This document shows, piece after piece, positions 1 to 10,784 of a DNA stretch of 64,000 nt (position 1 is the stretch's first letter; every line of letters begins with the position of its first letter). This stretch comes from Nymphaea colorata (lineage: Eukaryota; Streptophyta; Magnoliopsida; Nymphaeales; Nymphaeaceae). The position numbers and the translations under genes are program-made. Location: contig NC_045141.1 in NCBI RefSeq assembly GCF_008831285.2, forward strand, positions 9,720,106 to 9,784,105, in the 5' to 3' direction. The notes under the pieces were generated by a model, which made no database searches, was not told the origin of the DNA, and worked only from the letters and a program-made list of their open reading frames with translations.

Positions 1-1068
1 ATTATGGGTTGAAGCAATTTCAGCAGCTAACTATATTATAAATAGGCAGCCAAGACGCTACCTTGAAAATAGATCTCCTATTGAAGTTCTCAGGGAAAAA
101 AACATTCTATTGAATATTTAAAAAGTTTGGTTGCATAGTATATGTGTGGAGATCTCCCAAACATCGAAATGAGTTGCAGCTTTGTGCCATAAAATGTGTC
201 TTTCTTGGATATTCTTCAACCAAAAAGGGGTATATGTGCTTTGATGCCAGTTCAAAGGAAATGTATATATCTCGTGATGTTAGATTTGATGAGTTGAAGG
301 CCTATTTTGAAAAATGTCTTCAGGGGGAGTCGCAAGCCTACTTTGAAAAACATCCTCAAAGAGAGCAAATAAACTTAAAATTTGATTCTCTCCCACTTCC
401 TAATATTTTTCCTATGGCTGATGTTGAGAATTGTAAAGCTCCTATTTAGGTCCAAAAATGATGAAAATACCACTCCTACCATTGAGGACGTCAATAATGA
501 CTCACAGCAAGCTACTACTAATGAGACACAACAACTTAACACCATATGATGATCAGAAAGAACTCGCCAACAAGCACAAAGAAATAGAGATTTTGTTATG
601 AGCAGTGCAGTTAGATATCCAATAGAAGCTTATGCTAACTATGATGTATTTTCTCAAACTCAAACAACCTTTTTTATGTAGCTAAACAATATTTATGAAC
701 AAGGACATTTGAAGAGGCCTTCCAAGATCCTTGTTGGAGAAAAGCCATAATGGATGAATTAGATGCTCTAATAAAAAAGTGAAAACATGAGAACTCATCC
801 CTCTTCATTCAGGTAAAAAAACAGTTAGTTGTAAATGGGCATTTAAATTGAAATTTCATAGTGATGGGGCTCTTGACAGACATAAAGCCCGTCTTATTGC
901 TCGAGGCTGCCTCTCAAACAGAAGGAATTGACTATACTGAGACATTTGCTCCAGTGGTGTAAATGACAACTCTTCATACCCTAATATCTATTGCTTGCAA
1001 TTTTAAGTGGAATTTATTTCAACTTGATGTAAAAAATGCTTTTCATCAAGGTGATTTACAAGAAGAGT
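1..1068 (+). mobile_element. Ty1/Copia pol remnant: end of integrase and start of reverse transcriptase
   Basis: The plus strand encodes successive pieces of a Copia polyprotein with stops and frame changes. Positions 1-110 give the end of the integrase (residues like AANYIINRQPRRYLENRSPI). Positions 144-449 hold an open stretch with the typical segment KCVFLGYSSTKKGYMCFD and a following SRDVRFDE. Positions about 690-1068 read as the start of the Copia-type reverse transcriptase: a 'DPCWRKAIMDELDAL' segment, 'EGIDYTETFAPVV' and 'FQLDVKNAFHQGDLQEE'. The YVDD catalytic box is absent because the element stops at about 1068, where LINE sequence on the other strand begins. Internal stops (for example just after 'ALIKK' and 'FAPVV') show it is dead. 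The left end lies outside the window. Family assignment is firm; the exact lineage is not. Confidence 0.93.
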
Positions 1069-2132
1069 AGGGCATACCCAGAAGAATACTTAAAGGCCTT
1101 GAGTGCTTGCATAATCTCATTATAAGAGTGATGGTGCCCTCTATAGAAGATGATTAGGTCATTGGCAAAGATAATTAGAGTAGGGCATACCCCAACCCAG
1201 GGGATATAGGGGGGAGCCAAGGAACCGTTCTGATGCCTGTACTCAATATTTCTAGAGAGTTTTTTTATAACAACAAGAAAAAGATAAGAAGACATGGGGT
1301 CCCCCTACCTCAGGCCTCTGTGTATTGGGAGGAACTCACTAGGAAGCCCATCAATGAGAACAGCGAACGAAGCTAATGAGATGCACGTCATAAATCTATC
1401 TAGCCATGCCAAGCTGAATCCCAGATCAATAAGAGCAGTCTTAAGAAAGGCCCAACTTACTCTGTCATAGGCTTTGGAAATATCTATTTTAAAGCATATG
1501 TTGCTCTATTGAAACCCCTCAAGCGAGTGTATACATTCATGAGCAAAGATAATATTTTCTATGATTGGTCGACCTGGAAGGAAGCCACCTTGGTCCTTGT
1601 TGATGACTTTTTGCAAGCCTCTTTTCATACAATTAGAAAGAAATTTAGAGATAATCTTATACAACACGTTGCATAAAGCAATAGGTCTGAGATCACCAAC
1701 TTTATAGAGACCATCCTTTTAGGAATAAGGGCAATATAATTTCGAATTATCATGTAGACCAGTTTCCTAGTGATCAAGAAACTATTGATAACCTATAGTA
1801 AATCATGGCCAACTATGCTCCAATGGTACTAATAGAAAGATGGTGGGAAACCATCTGGACCTGGTGTGCTATTCCCATCCAGGGAGAATGCCACGTGCTT
1901 CACCTGCTCAAGAGTGGCTGGGAGAAGTAAGCTAGCAATATCCTCTATCGACAGTCGAAGGGCATTAGAATTCTTGTTCATACTACAGCCTGAACCCTCC
2001 TCAGAACCAAGAAGATTACAAAAGAATTCCTCAGAGATTGTTCTAATATCATTCACATCATCAATTCTAATCCCCTCATGCTCCAATGCAGAAAAAGAAT
2101 TCTTCATTCTATGTTCTTTAACCACTGCCTAA
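1069..2132 (-). pseudogene. LINE (non-LTR retrotransposon) reverse transcriptase, first two thirds, decayed
   Basis: Read on the minus strand from 2132 down, this is the reverse transcriptase of a plant L1-type LINE. Around 1830-1870 lies 'STPGPDGFPPSFY', the entry motif of these enzymes. Around 1690-1560 are 'LRPIALCNVLYKIISKFL' and 'INKDQGGFLPGRPIIENI'. Around 1500-1260 are 'KIDISKAYDRVSWAFLK' and 'GLRQGDPMSSYLFLVV'. The catalytic loop near 1170-1150 reads FANDLIIF where the family has FADD, so the first aspartate of the loop is Asn. The thumb and zinc-knuckle 3' portion is missing: the sequence ends abruptly at 1069 against the Copia remnant, with no poly(A) tract (it would appear as poly(T) here). 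Several frameshifts and stops separate the pieces. It continues upstream into the endonuclease at 2423-3257. Confidence 0.93.
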
Positions 2133-2422
2133 TAGTAAGCCGTATTACAGTCATCTTCAGCCATCCACTTGACACAAGCTCTTTGCCTCCATAAGCTATC
2201 TTCCTCTTCAAGGGAAGCCTACAATTCCTCTCTAATAAGAAGTTCGTGAGTTCCGTCTCTGATAGTATAATCCAATTCAAGAGATTGAACTTTGTCAAGT
2301 TCATACCATACTGCATTTATATGGATCAAGATGTCACGCACACAATCCCTAGCTCATCTAGAAAGAGCAGATCGAGTGGATTCCAACTTTTTGAGCAGAT
2401 CGAGTGGATTCCAACTTTTTGA

Positions 2423-3257
2423 TCACCCTGATAAGGGGCACCCAAAAATGTGTGAATTCCAAGCCTCTTGGACTAGATATTTGCATTGTGGTCTTCTGGC
2501 CCAAGAGTGGAAATATCTGAACTGAGCAAATCTTTTAGGAGGGTTAAGAGTGAAACATGTTGACACTCTAAGAGTTGAGTTGTCAGAAGTCAATCTAGGG
2601 AGAATCCACAAGTTAGTAGCACTGCCCCACTGAGCCTTCCAGACATCATTAATAAAGGCCCATTTTAAATTGCACAAGACTTCTCTCGCCCCTTGTCTAT
2701 TATTGCACGATGTGAACCTACGATTAGGGTCAAACAATGGAAACATGTGGCAGCTCGAAACAAACCTATAGAAACTAGAGCAAGAATTTAGATTAGGCTG
2801 GCGCCCTATTTTTTCTGACCTATCCAACATAGTGTTGAAATCTCCAACCAGTAAAATCAGGCCTTGGAAGGTTGAGATAATGTTCTGCAGATACATTAAC
2901 ACCCATACTATTTCTACATATACGGAGGAAGATAAATACCCCCAGCAAGAAACTTGGCTTGAGACTGTTTATCAATGACCTCAAAAGAATCCAATACCTA
3001 TGCAGATTAAGAACCAATACAAAAAATTTTTGGGGCTTCCACCCATAGAGGATACGAACCACACCATCACAGACATCAACATTGGACATGGTAGCATAAG
3101 AGCCAAGCAAATCAGCATTAATGTGGAGCCAATCAACATGAATAAGGGTATCAAAAAACAAAAAACAATCAATAGCCTCATATTGCAAAGTGAGAAGCAA
3201 GTCATGCCTAGCCAATTGTCTAGCTAAGTGGTGGGTATTCCAAGCTAAACAATTCAA
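2423..3257 (-). pseudogene. LINE apurinic-type endonuclease domain, decayed
   Basis: This is the N-terminal part of the same LINE ORF2. From 3257 the minus strand starts 'MNCLAWNTHHLA', matching the 'SWNxRGL' start of plant LINE endonucleases. At about 2850 comes 'LILLVGDFNTMLDRSEK', the GDFN catalytic motif, followed by 'SSFYRFVSSC' and, near 2570, 'RLTSDNSTLRV', a degraded version of the SDHxPL motif in which the His is Asn. At least one frameshift near 2890-2980 splits the domain into overlapping reading frames. The spacing from endonuclease to reverse transcriptase (3257 to 2132) is as in an ordinary LINE ORF2. The element would have nicked target DNA and primed reverse transcription there; with the damaged catalytic motifs it cannot now. 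Confidence 0.88.
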
Positions 3258-4090
3258 TGAGGGAAGGGAGAGGCCGTTACCTGGTCGGGAAGGTCACCTT
3301 CATCAACAAGAACAAGAGGGGCTGGGGCTTGGCTGGATGGTGGAGTGTCCAACCGGACACTCTTCCCGACAGTGGCTAATGTGCTTATGCTTGCCTGTAG
3401 GCCCTGCTGGTTCCGGATCAGCAAACCTGTGATTAGTGACATCTTGTGTAATTTTCCTACCACTAAATAATCTACTGCCTTATCCATGGCTTTGGGTGAT
3501 ACCCCCTATTGAGAACAGAACCTTGAAATTACAGGTTTATATGTCAGCATTATCACCAACATCTTGAACATCGTGGGGGACTTTAGCTAGGAGCTGATAT
3601 ATGTGCTTGGGCATGGATTTGAACATGAAACCTGGGGGTATATCAGTGGACATAGTATTAAGCAGAACGAAAGGGTTATCCATATTAGCTGCAGGACTCT
3701 GGTTCCCTGTTGCATGCGTGATAATAGCACCCAGTAGGGGAGGAACCTTGCAACTGAGCCAGTGCTGCCCATTGAAATGTGTGATTCAACTCTTCATATG
3801 CTTCTTTAGGAATTAAAATCTTGAATCGGTCATCCTTAACCTCCACATCCAGAGCTCCTCAGTAACCATTGATTCCCATGAGTTGCTCACTGCACCCATG
3901 TTCAGATTGAATAAAAGGGGCAACGGTGTCGGAAGGATTCTATTTAGTAGTTCCCCTTTACCTGATAGAGGTGATTCTGTCCCTGGTAGAGGTGAAAATC
4001 CTCACTGGATGCCATTGGCGTCTCGATGGCCCCTGGTCCCTCCCCCCACCCAACACGAGGGAGAGAGGGCCCTCATACTACTGAGACTCT
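3258..4090 (-). pseudogene. probable LINE ORF1 / 5' region, decayed
   Basis: Directly upstream of the LINE endonuclease on the minus strand is a region of short open frames: 3254-3487, rich in Pro, Ser and Leu; 3587-3772; and a piece at about 3780-3740 reading 'NGQHWLSCKVPPLLGA'. Its position and low-complexity, proline-rich composition suit the RNA-binding ORF1 protein of plant LINEs, but no zinc knuckle is visible. The 5' limit is not defined. Sequence near 4030-4090 (GC-rich, CCC-rich on the plus strand) may still be 5' UTR. The assignment rests mostly on position. Confidence 0.5.
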
Positions 4091-4235
4091 AGCAGACGTT
4101 CTCTCACCACTCCAACAAAGCTTTCTCGACCTTTTTATGAACACACATGGAAGACCGTTTATAATAAGCCTTTATTAGGAATTGTCTGGGCCATTCCTAA
4201 AGCTAATTAGGAACTCCACTTTGAAGATTTTTTTA

Positions 4236-4257
4236 GGAACAGTCGTGCGACTGTTCC
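4236..4257. repeat. near-perfect palindrome, 10-bp arms, 2-nt centre
   Basis: GGAACAGTCG and its exact reverse complement CGACTGTTCC are separated by TG. It lies in a 400-bp stretch (4091-4484) with several 'AGGAA' and 'GGAAC' words in both orientations, which looks like the remnant of a small DNA transposon. I could not define its ends. Confidence 0.6.
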
Positions 4258-4484
4258 CAATTACTTTTACGAACAGCTGCTTATACTATTAGGTATGGTT
4301 TCTGGTGGTTCTTAAAAGTGGTAATTTGTTGCTGTGGCAATAGGAATAGTACCTTTGATGACAGATGCGTCTTGGGTAATCTGTATAGCAGTGATCAAGT
4401 ATAAATTCCTTAGCTCTATGGTCCCCTAGTTTTTCTTGCTGCTAGCCTTCAATCTCTCCATCATTCCTTCACTACAGACAGTCC

Positions 4485-5174
4485 TAAAAAGAGTGAGTCA
4501 TTTTCCAGCAAGCCAAACATGTGCTTGTATCACAAGGACAATGCATGTTGCCACGAAAAGCCAAGCAATGGTTGCATCTTGATTATGGCAGAATGTTTCA
4601 CTGTCTTCTCTGTTGTTGTCCTCCATGCTGCTAACTAGGATGCTGATGTCCTTGGTGATATTTCCATTTGTTATTGTTTCTATGGTCAACTCATCCTCAC
4701 GTACCTGGTAACATCCCAGACTAATAAGTATGGCCCTCACGAGAGTTGAATCTCTCTTTGGATTGCCAGCTCTTGTGCGAATTACTACTCCTATTGGTAA
4801 GCTCAAACTCCTATTCAAAATTGCTCACGACTGCAATAGGCTCAGCAAATGTGTTAGGCCCTATAGTCATGACTTGATCTCGTGATGCCGCACATAAGCC
4901 TCGCCCATAAACAACAACTCTCGATTCATTGGTTGGGTATTTGTTGGAAAATAATGTTCCAAGCTATGGAACTTCTTAGTGTAGCTGTCCACTGTCATGC
5001 TACCTTGATGTTGGTTCATGAACTTTTGTATCTTTCACTTTTGTACATGTTGAGGAAAATAGGCCTCTAAGAAGGCGTTCTTGAAATTCTTCGAAGAGAT
5101 TTACCTTTCTTGAATCAGATTTATCTTGCTGATTCCCACCAATGACAAACAACATCTCTCAAATAGTGAATACT
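4485..5174 (-). pseudogene. Ty3/Gypsy gag, C-terminal two thirds including zinc knuckle
   Basis: On the minus strand from 5174 downwards the three frames together read as a plant Gypsy gag. First comes the Trp-Trp-Glu segment ('VVCHWWESARK') typical of the retrotransposon gag domain. Next are pieces resembling 'EEFxxxFLExYFPxHVQ', then 'VDSYTKKFHSLE'-like residues, then 'NRELLFMGEAYVRHHEI'-like residues. At 4485-4527 there is a zinc knuckle of spacing Cys-X2-Cys-X4-His-X4-Cys (CLAC..H....C) broken by a TAG inside it. Several frameshifts are present. The domain is interrupted at 5174/5175 by a solo LTR, and its N-terminal side resumes at 8638. No protease or polymerase follows on the left; LINE and unassigned sequence do. 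The gag packages element RNA; this copy is inactive. Confidence 0.82.
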
Positions 5175-5394
5175 TGTCATCACCCCAAATTTTTCAAAAA
5201 TATATTTCAACAAATTTACAATAAATTTCAATGATATTGGGTCTCAAGCACTTCAATTTCCCTTCATTTTGATAAATTCTTCCTCCCATTTGATGATTGA
5301 TCACACTTGTGACTCTTTTGGACTAATTTCAGACTTGGGACCCAAGTTCAACCACAACTTCTAATTGTTCCATGCTTTGGATCCAAATTTAAAT

Positions 5395-5700
5395 ATGGAT
5401 CAAGTCAAAATCCCAGCTCTAGGCCGAAAATAGATCCCAGATCCATATGCAAATCCAAATCCAAGCTCTATATCCAAAATAGATCTCTAGATCCATAGGC
5501 ACATCCTAATGCCAGCTCTACACCCAAAACAGATTCTTAGATCCATATCTGAATCTAAATCCCATATCTGAATCTAAATCCCAGTTTTACATCCAAAGCA
5601 GACCCTTAGATTTGGATCTGGATCCAAATCCCAATTCAGGATCAATAATAGATCCCAAGATTTCAATCTGGATACAAAACTATGTTCTAAATAAAAAACT
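5395..5700. repeat. degenerate minisatellite in LTR copy 1, about 55-60 bp units
   Basis: About five imperfect units share the order 'ATCCAAATCCxAGCTCTA', 'CCAAAA(C/T)AGATC' and 'TAGATCCATA'. The array is in the upstream (U3) part of the LTR. The other three LTR copies have only a short related stretch there, so expansion is specific to this copy. Confidence 0.65.
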
Positions 5701-6617
5701 AAGCCACAAATCCAAATTCAAAGCTTAGATAAAAAATCCAACCTCAGATCTGGATCCAGATTCAAGCTTCAGATCCAAAATCATACCCCTGATCTGAAAA
5801 ACAAAACCAAAATCTGTAATTGAACCCGAAAATGGAATTAGATCTAGAAAATCACTCATCGACCCAAAGTAGATCCAAAAGCCAAAATTAGAATCCAAAT
5901 CAAAATTTCAACTCAAAATCTAAAATTGAGTCCAAGAATCCATCCTGGCACTATTCAAATCCCCGCACATATGCTGGAGCCTCCCCTTGGCTTTTCAAAT
6001 CAACTTCGCTTCGTACAATTTAAAAGTGTATTTAAAATGTGCTTTTTAGCATAAAACACCTATTTAATCTCCAACCAAAAGAATGTGATCTAGATTGAAA
6101 TCGAACACGAAATTGCCAAAAATGGAGTTGGGCCTATTTTATAAAGAGACTATTTTGCCCTTTAAACAATATTTATATTTTTAATATCAATTTTAAAATT
6201 TTCTAGGTGAGACCCACCTGTAGAGGGCAGTGGCAAGTGCTACCCTCACTGGGTCAGAAATGGGCCAATAAGGGGGCAATTTGCCCTATTGTGCACTCTA
6301 GCCAAGGCCACATGACAGTGCTAAGCATGCTGCACAGCACGGCACCAATCCTAGCTGCACGTGGCCTGCCGTGCCCAAGGCAGGACCTGCCACCCTGGCA
6401 GGCCCTATTTTAGGAGAAAACCGCTCCCTTGGGGGCAGTTTGCCTCTCTTTTGTGGGATTTAGCCCTACCAACACCCTTCAAAAGGTGTTTGCAAGGCTG
6501 ATGATCCAGTCCCTTTAGTCAAAACCTATGAAAAATGAAAAAAATAATAATTCAAAAATTCTAAAATTTCGAATGAAACTAGAAAAATTCAAATTTTGTG
6601 TTTTTGCTCCAATCTTC

Positions 6618-6627
6618 TATATAAATA
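6618..6627 (+). promoter_or_regulatory. LTR TATA box, copy 1
   Basis: TATATAAATA is followed by ACCC. The corresponding positions in the other copies read TATAAATA (29886-29893), TATAAATG (35378-35385) and a shortened TATACC (47713-47718). The shared position and direction set the orientation of all four LTRs. Confidence 0.7.
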
Positions 6628-8637
6628 CCCTTCATGTCTTCGTCTTTGGGTAGGAGCTAATCCATGTAGAACTTTTTGAGTCCAACTGGAAGTTTTAGAA
6701 GTTTTTTCCTTAGCTCATTCCCTCTCTCCCTCTTCTAACACTTAGCTTCTTCAACATTGGGCTTCATCTTCTTATTTATCTTCAACGGCGCACGTGGGAA
6801 GTGCTTGGAGAGTTTCATCAATACGTTGGAGTCCCATTCTGAAAGTATTTTTGCTCATTCGAAGTAGAGGTTTCATTTTTCTTCAACTACGGTATTTAGA
6901 AGCATGTAATCACTTCCCCTCTTGCTTTTTTCCTTCATCATCTTTCCATGGCCATCTCCCCATGGCCATGCAAGAAAGCTCTAAAAATTTTCTCTTTGGA
7001 ATCAAGAGCCACTCCTGAGTACACTGGGAGCTTGAGCAAGGTAAAGTGAAACTTCATTTTCTTTTCATTATTATCAATACAAACATGCATGACTTATGTT
7101 TCTTTTCCTTCTATTTTCATTGAATGCATGCATTGGCTATGTCTTTATCATAATATGCATGCACGACTACTTTATTTCCCAATTCATATATGAATGAACA
7201 ATGAGAATGAGAGCTTGGATTGGAATTTCTTTGTTTTACAATGAATTTGTGTTTGGGTCTTGTTTAACCCGAGAAATCCCTATGAATATGTATATGTTAA
7301 AATGCATTATCATGTCATCTCTGTGATTTTCTTTATTCTCTTGACAAATCACTTGTTAATACTCCGATTATTAATCCTAAAAGGTGTGCTCTTTGTTATT
7401 ATTTAATGTCGTTTGTAATTAGTTTCTCTCTCATACCCAATGGTAGAAGAGACATGCTTTCTAGTAATAGATAAGAGAAAATTAAATATGATCATTTTCT
7501 TGATATATAGGCTATGGAGACTTAGGCTAGGCTCCCTCTCATGAGCTCATGTTTCTCACCGGCCCACATAGAAAGAATGAAGTCAGAAATCCTCAAAACT
7601 ATCTCTTAAATCTTAGTTTTTGTATAAGAAAAGAAATCTCTCTCTCTCTTACCAATTTCTCTCTCTTCCTACATCTTTCTTTCTCTTAAGATTTCTATTT
7701 CCTCTCTTTGATTTTTTTTCTTTTAAAATTTCTCTCACTTACTAATTTCTCTCTCTCTACGTCTTTCTTTCTCTTAAGATTTCTATGTCTCTTCGTTCTC
7801 TTTAAATTTTTCTGTTTTCTTTAAGTTCTCTCAATTTCTCTTTTTTTATGAACATATTTTTTCCTTGCTTTGTTCCAAATATCTTCTCCCCAAAATCTAA
7901 GTTTTTGATTTTTATTTACCGACTCAATTAATGCATCCATCATTGGAGCCATGTTTGGTGGCCTACAACTCAAATATGTTTCCAAAACTTTTTCTTGAAA
8001 AGGCTGTCATGGTAACAACATTTAAAAAAAAAAAACATATACCAAAAGAACAAAAGTTTAGATGTATGTGATGGTATGATGTCTTAGATGAATGTTGTGG
8101 CAGGAATGCATAAGTTACGTTTAAGCGTATAGAATTAATACAGTCATACATCCATAATCACTTACGGAATTTCTGAATGAACACAAGCATTTTTCTAAAA
8201 AACTTAAGCAAGAGGAGGTGCTAACTGTAATAACCGAATTAGAACAATATCTTTGAACCGACTTAAGATTTCAAGAGATCAAACTTAGCTTTCAAAATTC
8301 TAAGACTACTTTCAAAAAAATTCTCGATTCTAAAAGATTCCTCAAATCAAAACTATTAACTATTCAAAATTTGCTCATCTGTCGATAAAAGTTTATGAGA
8401 TATTTATCTTCAAAATAACTTATTTTCCAAGCACCACACTGCGCCACACTTAGGTTGAAGATGAAGTTCAAGTGAATGTGATATATCGAGAGTGAATACA
8501 ACCCTTAGATTAGTTACACCTAGTAAAGGTACCGGGAATGGCCAATCCTCATAACGACTCGTGAGTCTCTTTTTCATTTTTAAAAAATATTTTTCTGAAG
8601 CACTCCAAAAGTCGAAACAAATCTTGGGAAGCAGACA

Positions 8638-8720
8638 GTCCTGTAATTAAACTTCTTCTCCTTGGGAACTTGCAACACTTGGAAAAAGTATTGTTTTATT
8701 GTTTCATAATCTTCAAAAAG
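8638..8720 (-). pseudogene. Ty3/Gypsy gag, segment upstream of the solo-LTR insertion
   Basis: Minus-strand residues 'QVLQVPKEKKFNY' match the stretch just before the 'YxxxxxxxxWWE' segment in plant Gypsy gag proteins. The other half starts at 5174 on the far side of the solo LTR. Further upstream (above 8720) the protein match fades. The evidence is the reading-frame continuity across the LTR after discounting one 5-bp duplication. Confidence 0.7.
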
Positions 8721-9204
8721 ATGGTAAAGGTTCATATGTCATTAAAACCTACATTTTTAAAAGCTCTAGATTAAACCCTTAATTAGATCGAACTTTCAAC
8801 TAAAATAACAGTTTGAAAACCTAAACTACTCCCATAGAACCATGACCTAACTCTTAAATGGAAAGTGAAAACACTAAACTCATTAATGAAATCAAAGACT
8901 ATAAACCCTGATCAATTGACAATTAAAGCCCTCAAGTACAAGCCTTGGAATATGGATCATGTTTTCAACTTTGAACCCAAGAACCTAATCATATTATTCA
9001 AACCTTTGAGATGCATGCATCATGCAACTTAGGGTTATCGTTGCATAATATATAATGACAATGGAGATAATCTAATGACTTTTCATTGTCAATAGAAAGT
9101 TATCAAGGTCAGATTACATTTTCATTTTTCAAAGTCAAATTGCTTTATAATTGCGATAGGATAGGGCTGATATTTAGATGCTTAGACAATGGAAGGGTAA
9201 AACT

Positions 9205-9300
9205 AGTCCTTGGCTTGATTACCCCCAATAAAGTGCCAGGAATAGTCAATCTTCATACCGATAGATCGGGTTCCATCTTTTTGCTTAACCTGCACAGATC
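9205..9300 (+). mobile_element. relic of a related LTR 3' region
   Basis: Positions 9215-9280 read 'TTGATTACCCCCAATAAAG' and then 'CCAGGAATAGTCAATC', closely matching the most conserved block of the long-LTR family (8505-8570, 31890-31940, 37395-37445 and 49870-49925). Flanking sequence does not match those copies. This is therefore either an older, largely erased copy or a diverged sister family sharing this block. Confidence 0.55.
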
Positions 9301-10752
9301 AAATAGTGGCGAGTAAAACAATATAAAATTGACATGTTGAGCGGTAAAATTTTACGTGCAAACAATATAGCATTTGAATTTGGATCTTTTTATGTTTTGA
9401 ATCGATACTGGCGTTATTTTAGATATTTTTGTCTTTGGATCTATGTTTATATGATTTGAATTTTATACAAATTTAACATTTAGATTTAGATCTGATTTTG
9501 TAAGACACATTTTATTTAGTTCAGCTACATGTTAAATTTATATTTGAGTTAACATGTTAAGAAATATGGTTCAAAATTCATATCCTATTTATACTTGGTC
9601 CAAAAGTATTTTAATATTTATAGACTTTTAGGATCTATAATGCTATGGAATCATCTTTTCTGTGTTTCTTCCATCATAAGGAATTAGATCTCAATATCTA
9701 CCCTCAACTAGCAAACAATTTGATGTTAGGTTTGTTGTTCATTTTTCAATGGAAAATTTTTGGGTAATCCTTTTTGAATGAATGTTAGAAAAAGAAAAAA
9801 TATGTTTTGTGTTGTTGATTGGGTAATGCCTATAACATCACATAATGATACTACTATAAGTAAAGTAACAAGTTGGACATGATGATATCCATGTTAGTCA
9901 AAGCACTTTTACTCAAGTTTGATGGTGAGACTATTTATAACTATGTAAAAATCTAAATTTGAGATATGTAGCACATATTAAATTATGACATCCAAAAGTT
10001 GACAAGCTAGATAAGAAGGTTGTATGATGCTTATGCATAGAGTACCCAACATTTCAGAAAGCTATAAACCATTTCACAAAACTATGACATTGTTCAAGAA
10101 CAGAAATGTGGTGTTCTTTAAAGAATCCAAATCTAGTGGTCCTGTTGATGATCAAATTTGATCCATTGGATATTTTTTAGAGACAATTTTAATGAACTGA
10201 TTGTAGGTTACTTTGTCAATGAACCAACTAAAGCTCAATAATGAATTCAATTATCATGTTGTGGATCAGTTTAATTTGGTAGAAGATATTGATGAATGGT
10301 TTGGCAACCAACGAGGACCAGTTTGGTAATGAACTAATCAGTTCCAATCTCTTTACTTCCCATTTTAGTAATAAATTAGATTGGGACAATTAATTGATAA
10401 TGCACCAACTGAATCTGGTCTCTTTGCTTCTCATACCCTTACAGGTCTCTATAGTCTCATGGCCTAGTGGGTGATATTGGATTGTGGTCATGAGATATGC
10501 CCGCCATCTCATTATGGATGATAGGATATCCATTATGAGGTCTGTATGTAAATGTATGTACAGTTATACTAAACTGAAACATGGCACCCAGTGACCTATA
10601 ACTAACATTTTTGGGTGTGCGAGAAAACTGGGCAGCCTATAAAATAGCCCAGCATCCTCCATGGAGGTGGAAAACATAAAGATATTATTGAAAAAGGGCT
10701 CTATGAAGCAAACCCATAAGCATCCTCAATTCACCATACTTTCCATTCTAGT

Positions 10753-10784
<32 letters not shown>

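Larger units (their letters stand above)
5175..8637 (+). mobile_element. solo LTR, copy 1 of a long-LTR (about 3 kb) retrotransposon family
   Basis: It begins TGTCATCACCCCAAATTTTT and ends GGGAAGCAGACA. The same ends occur in three further copies (28949, 34381 and 46884). The orientation is plus, shown by a TATA box (TATATAAATA at 6618-6627), a shared block near 8505-8570 ('CCGGGAATGGCCAATCCTCA') and the CT-rich sequence downstream of the TATA. It splits a Gypsy gag on the opposite strand. The flanking 5-mers are ATACT and GTCCT (3 of 5 match), consistent with a worn target duplication. Removing the LTR and one 5-mer puts the two gag parts back in one frame. It is 3463 bp, longer than its relatives, partly because of a degenerate array at about 5395-5700. 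No primer-binding site follows, so it is a solo LTR. Confidence 0.9.
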
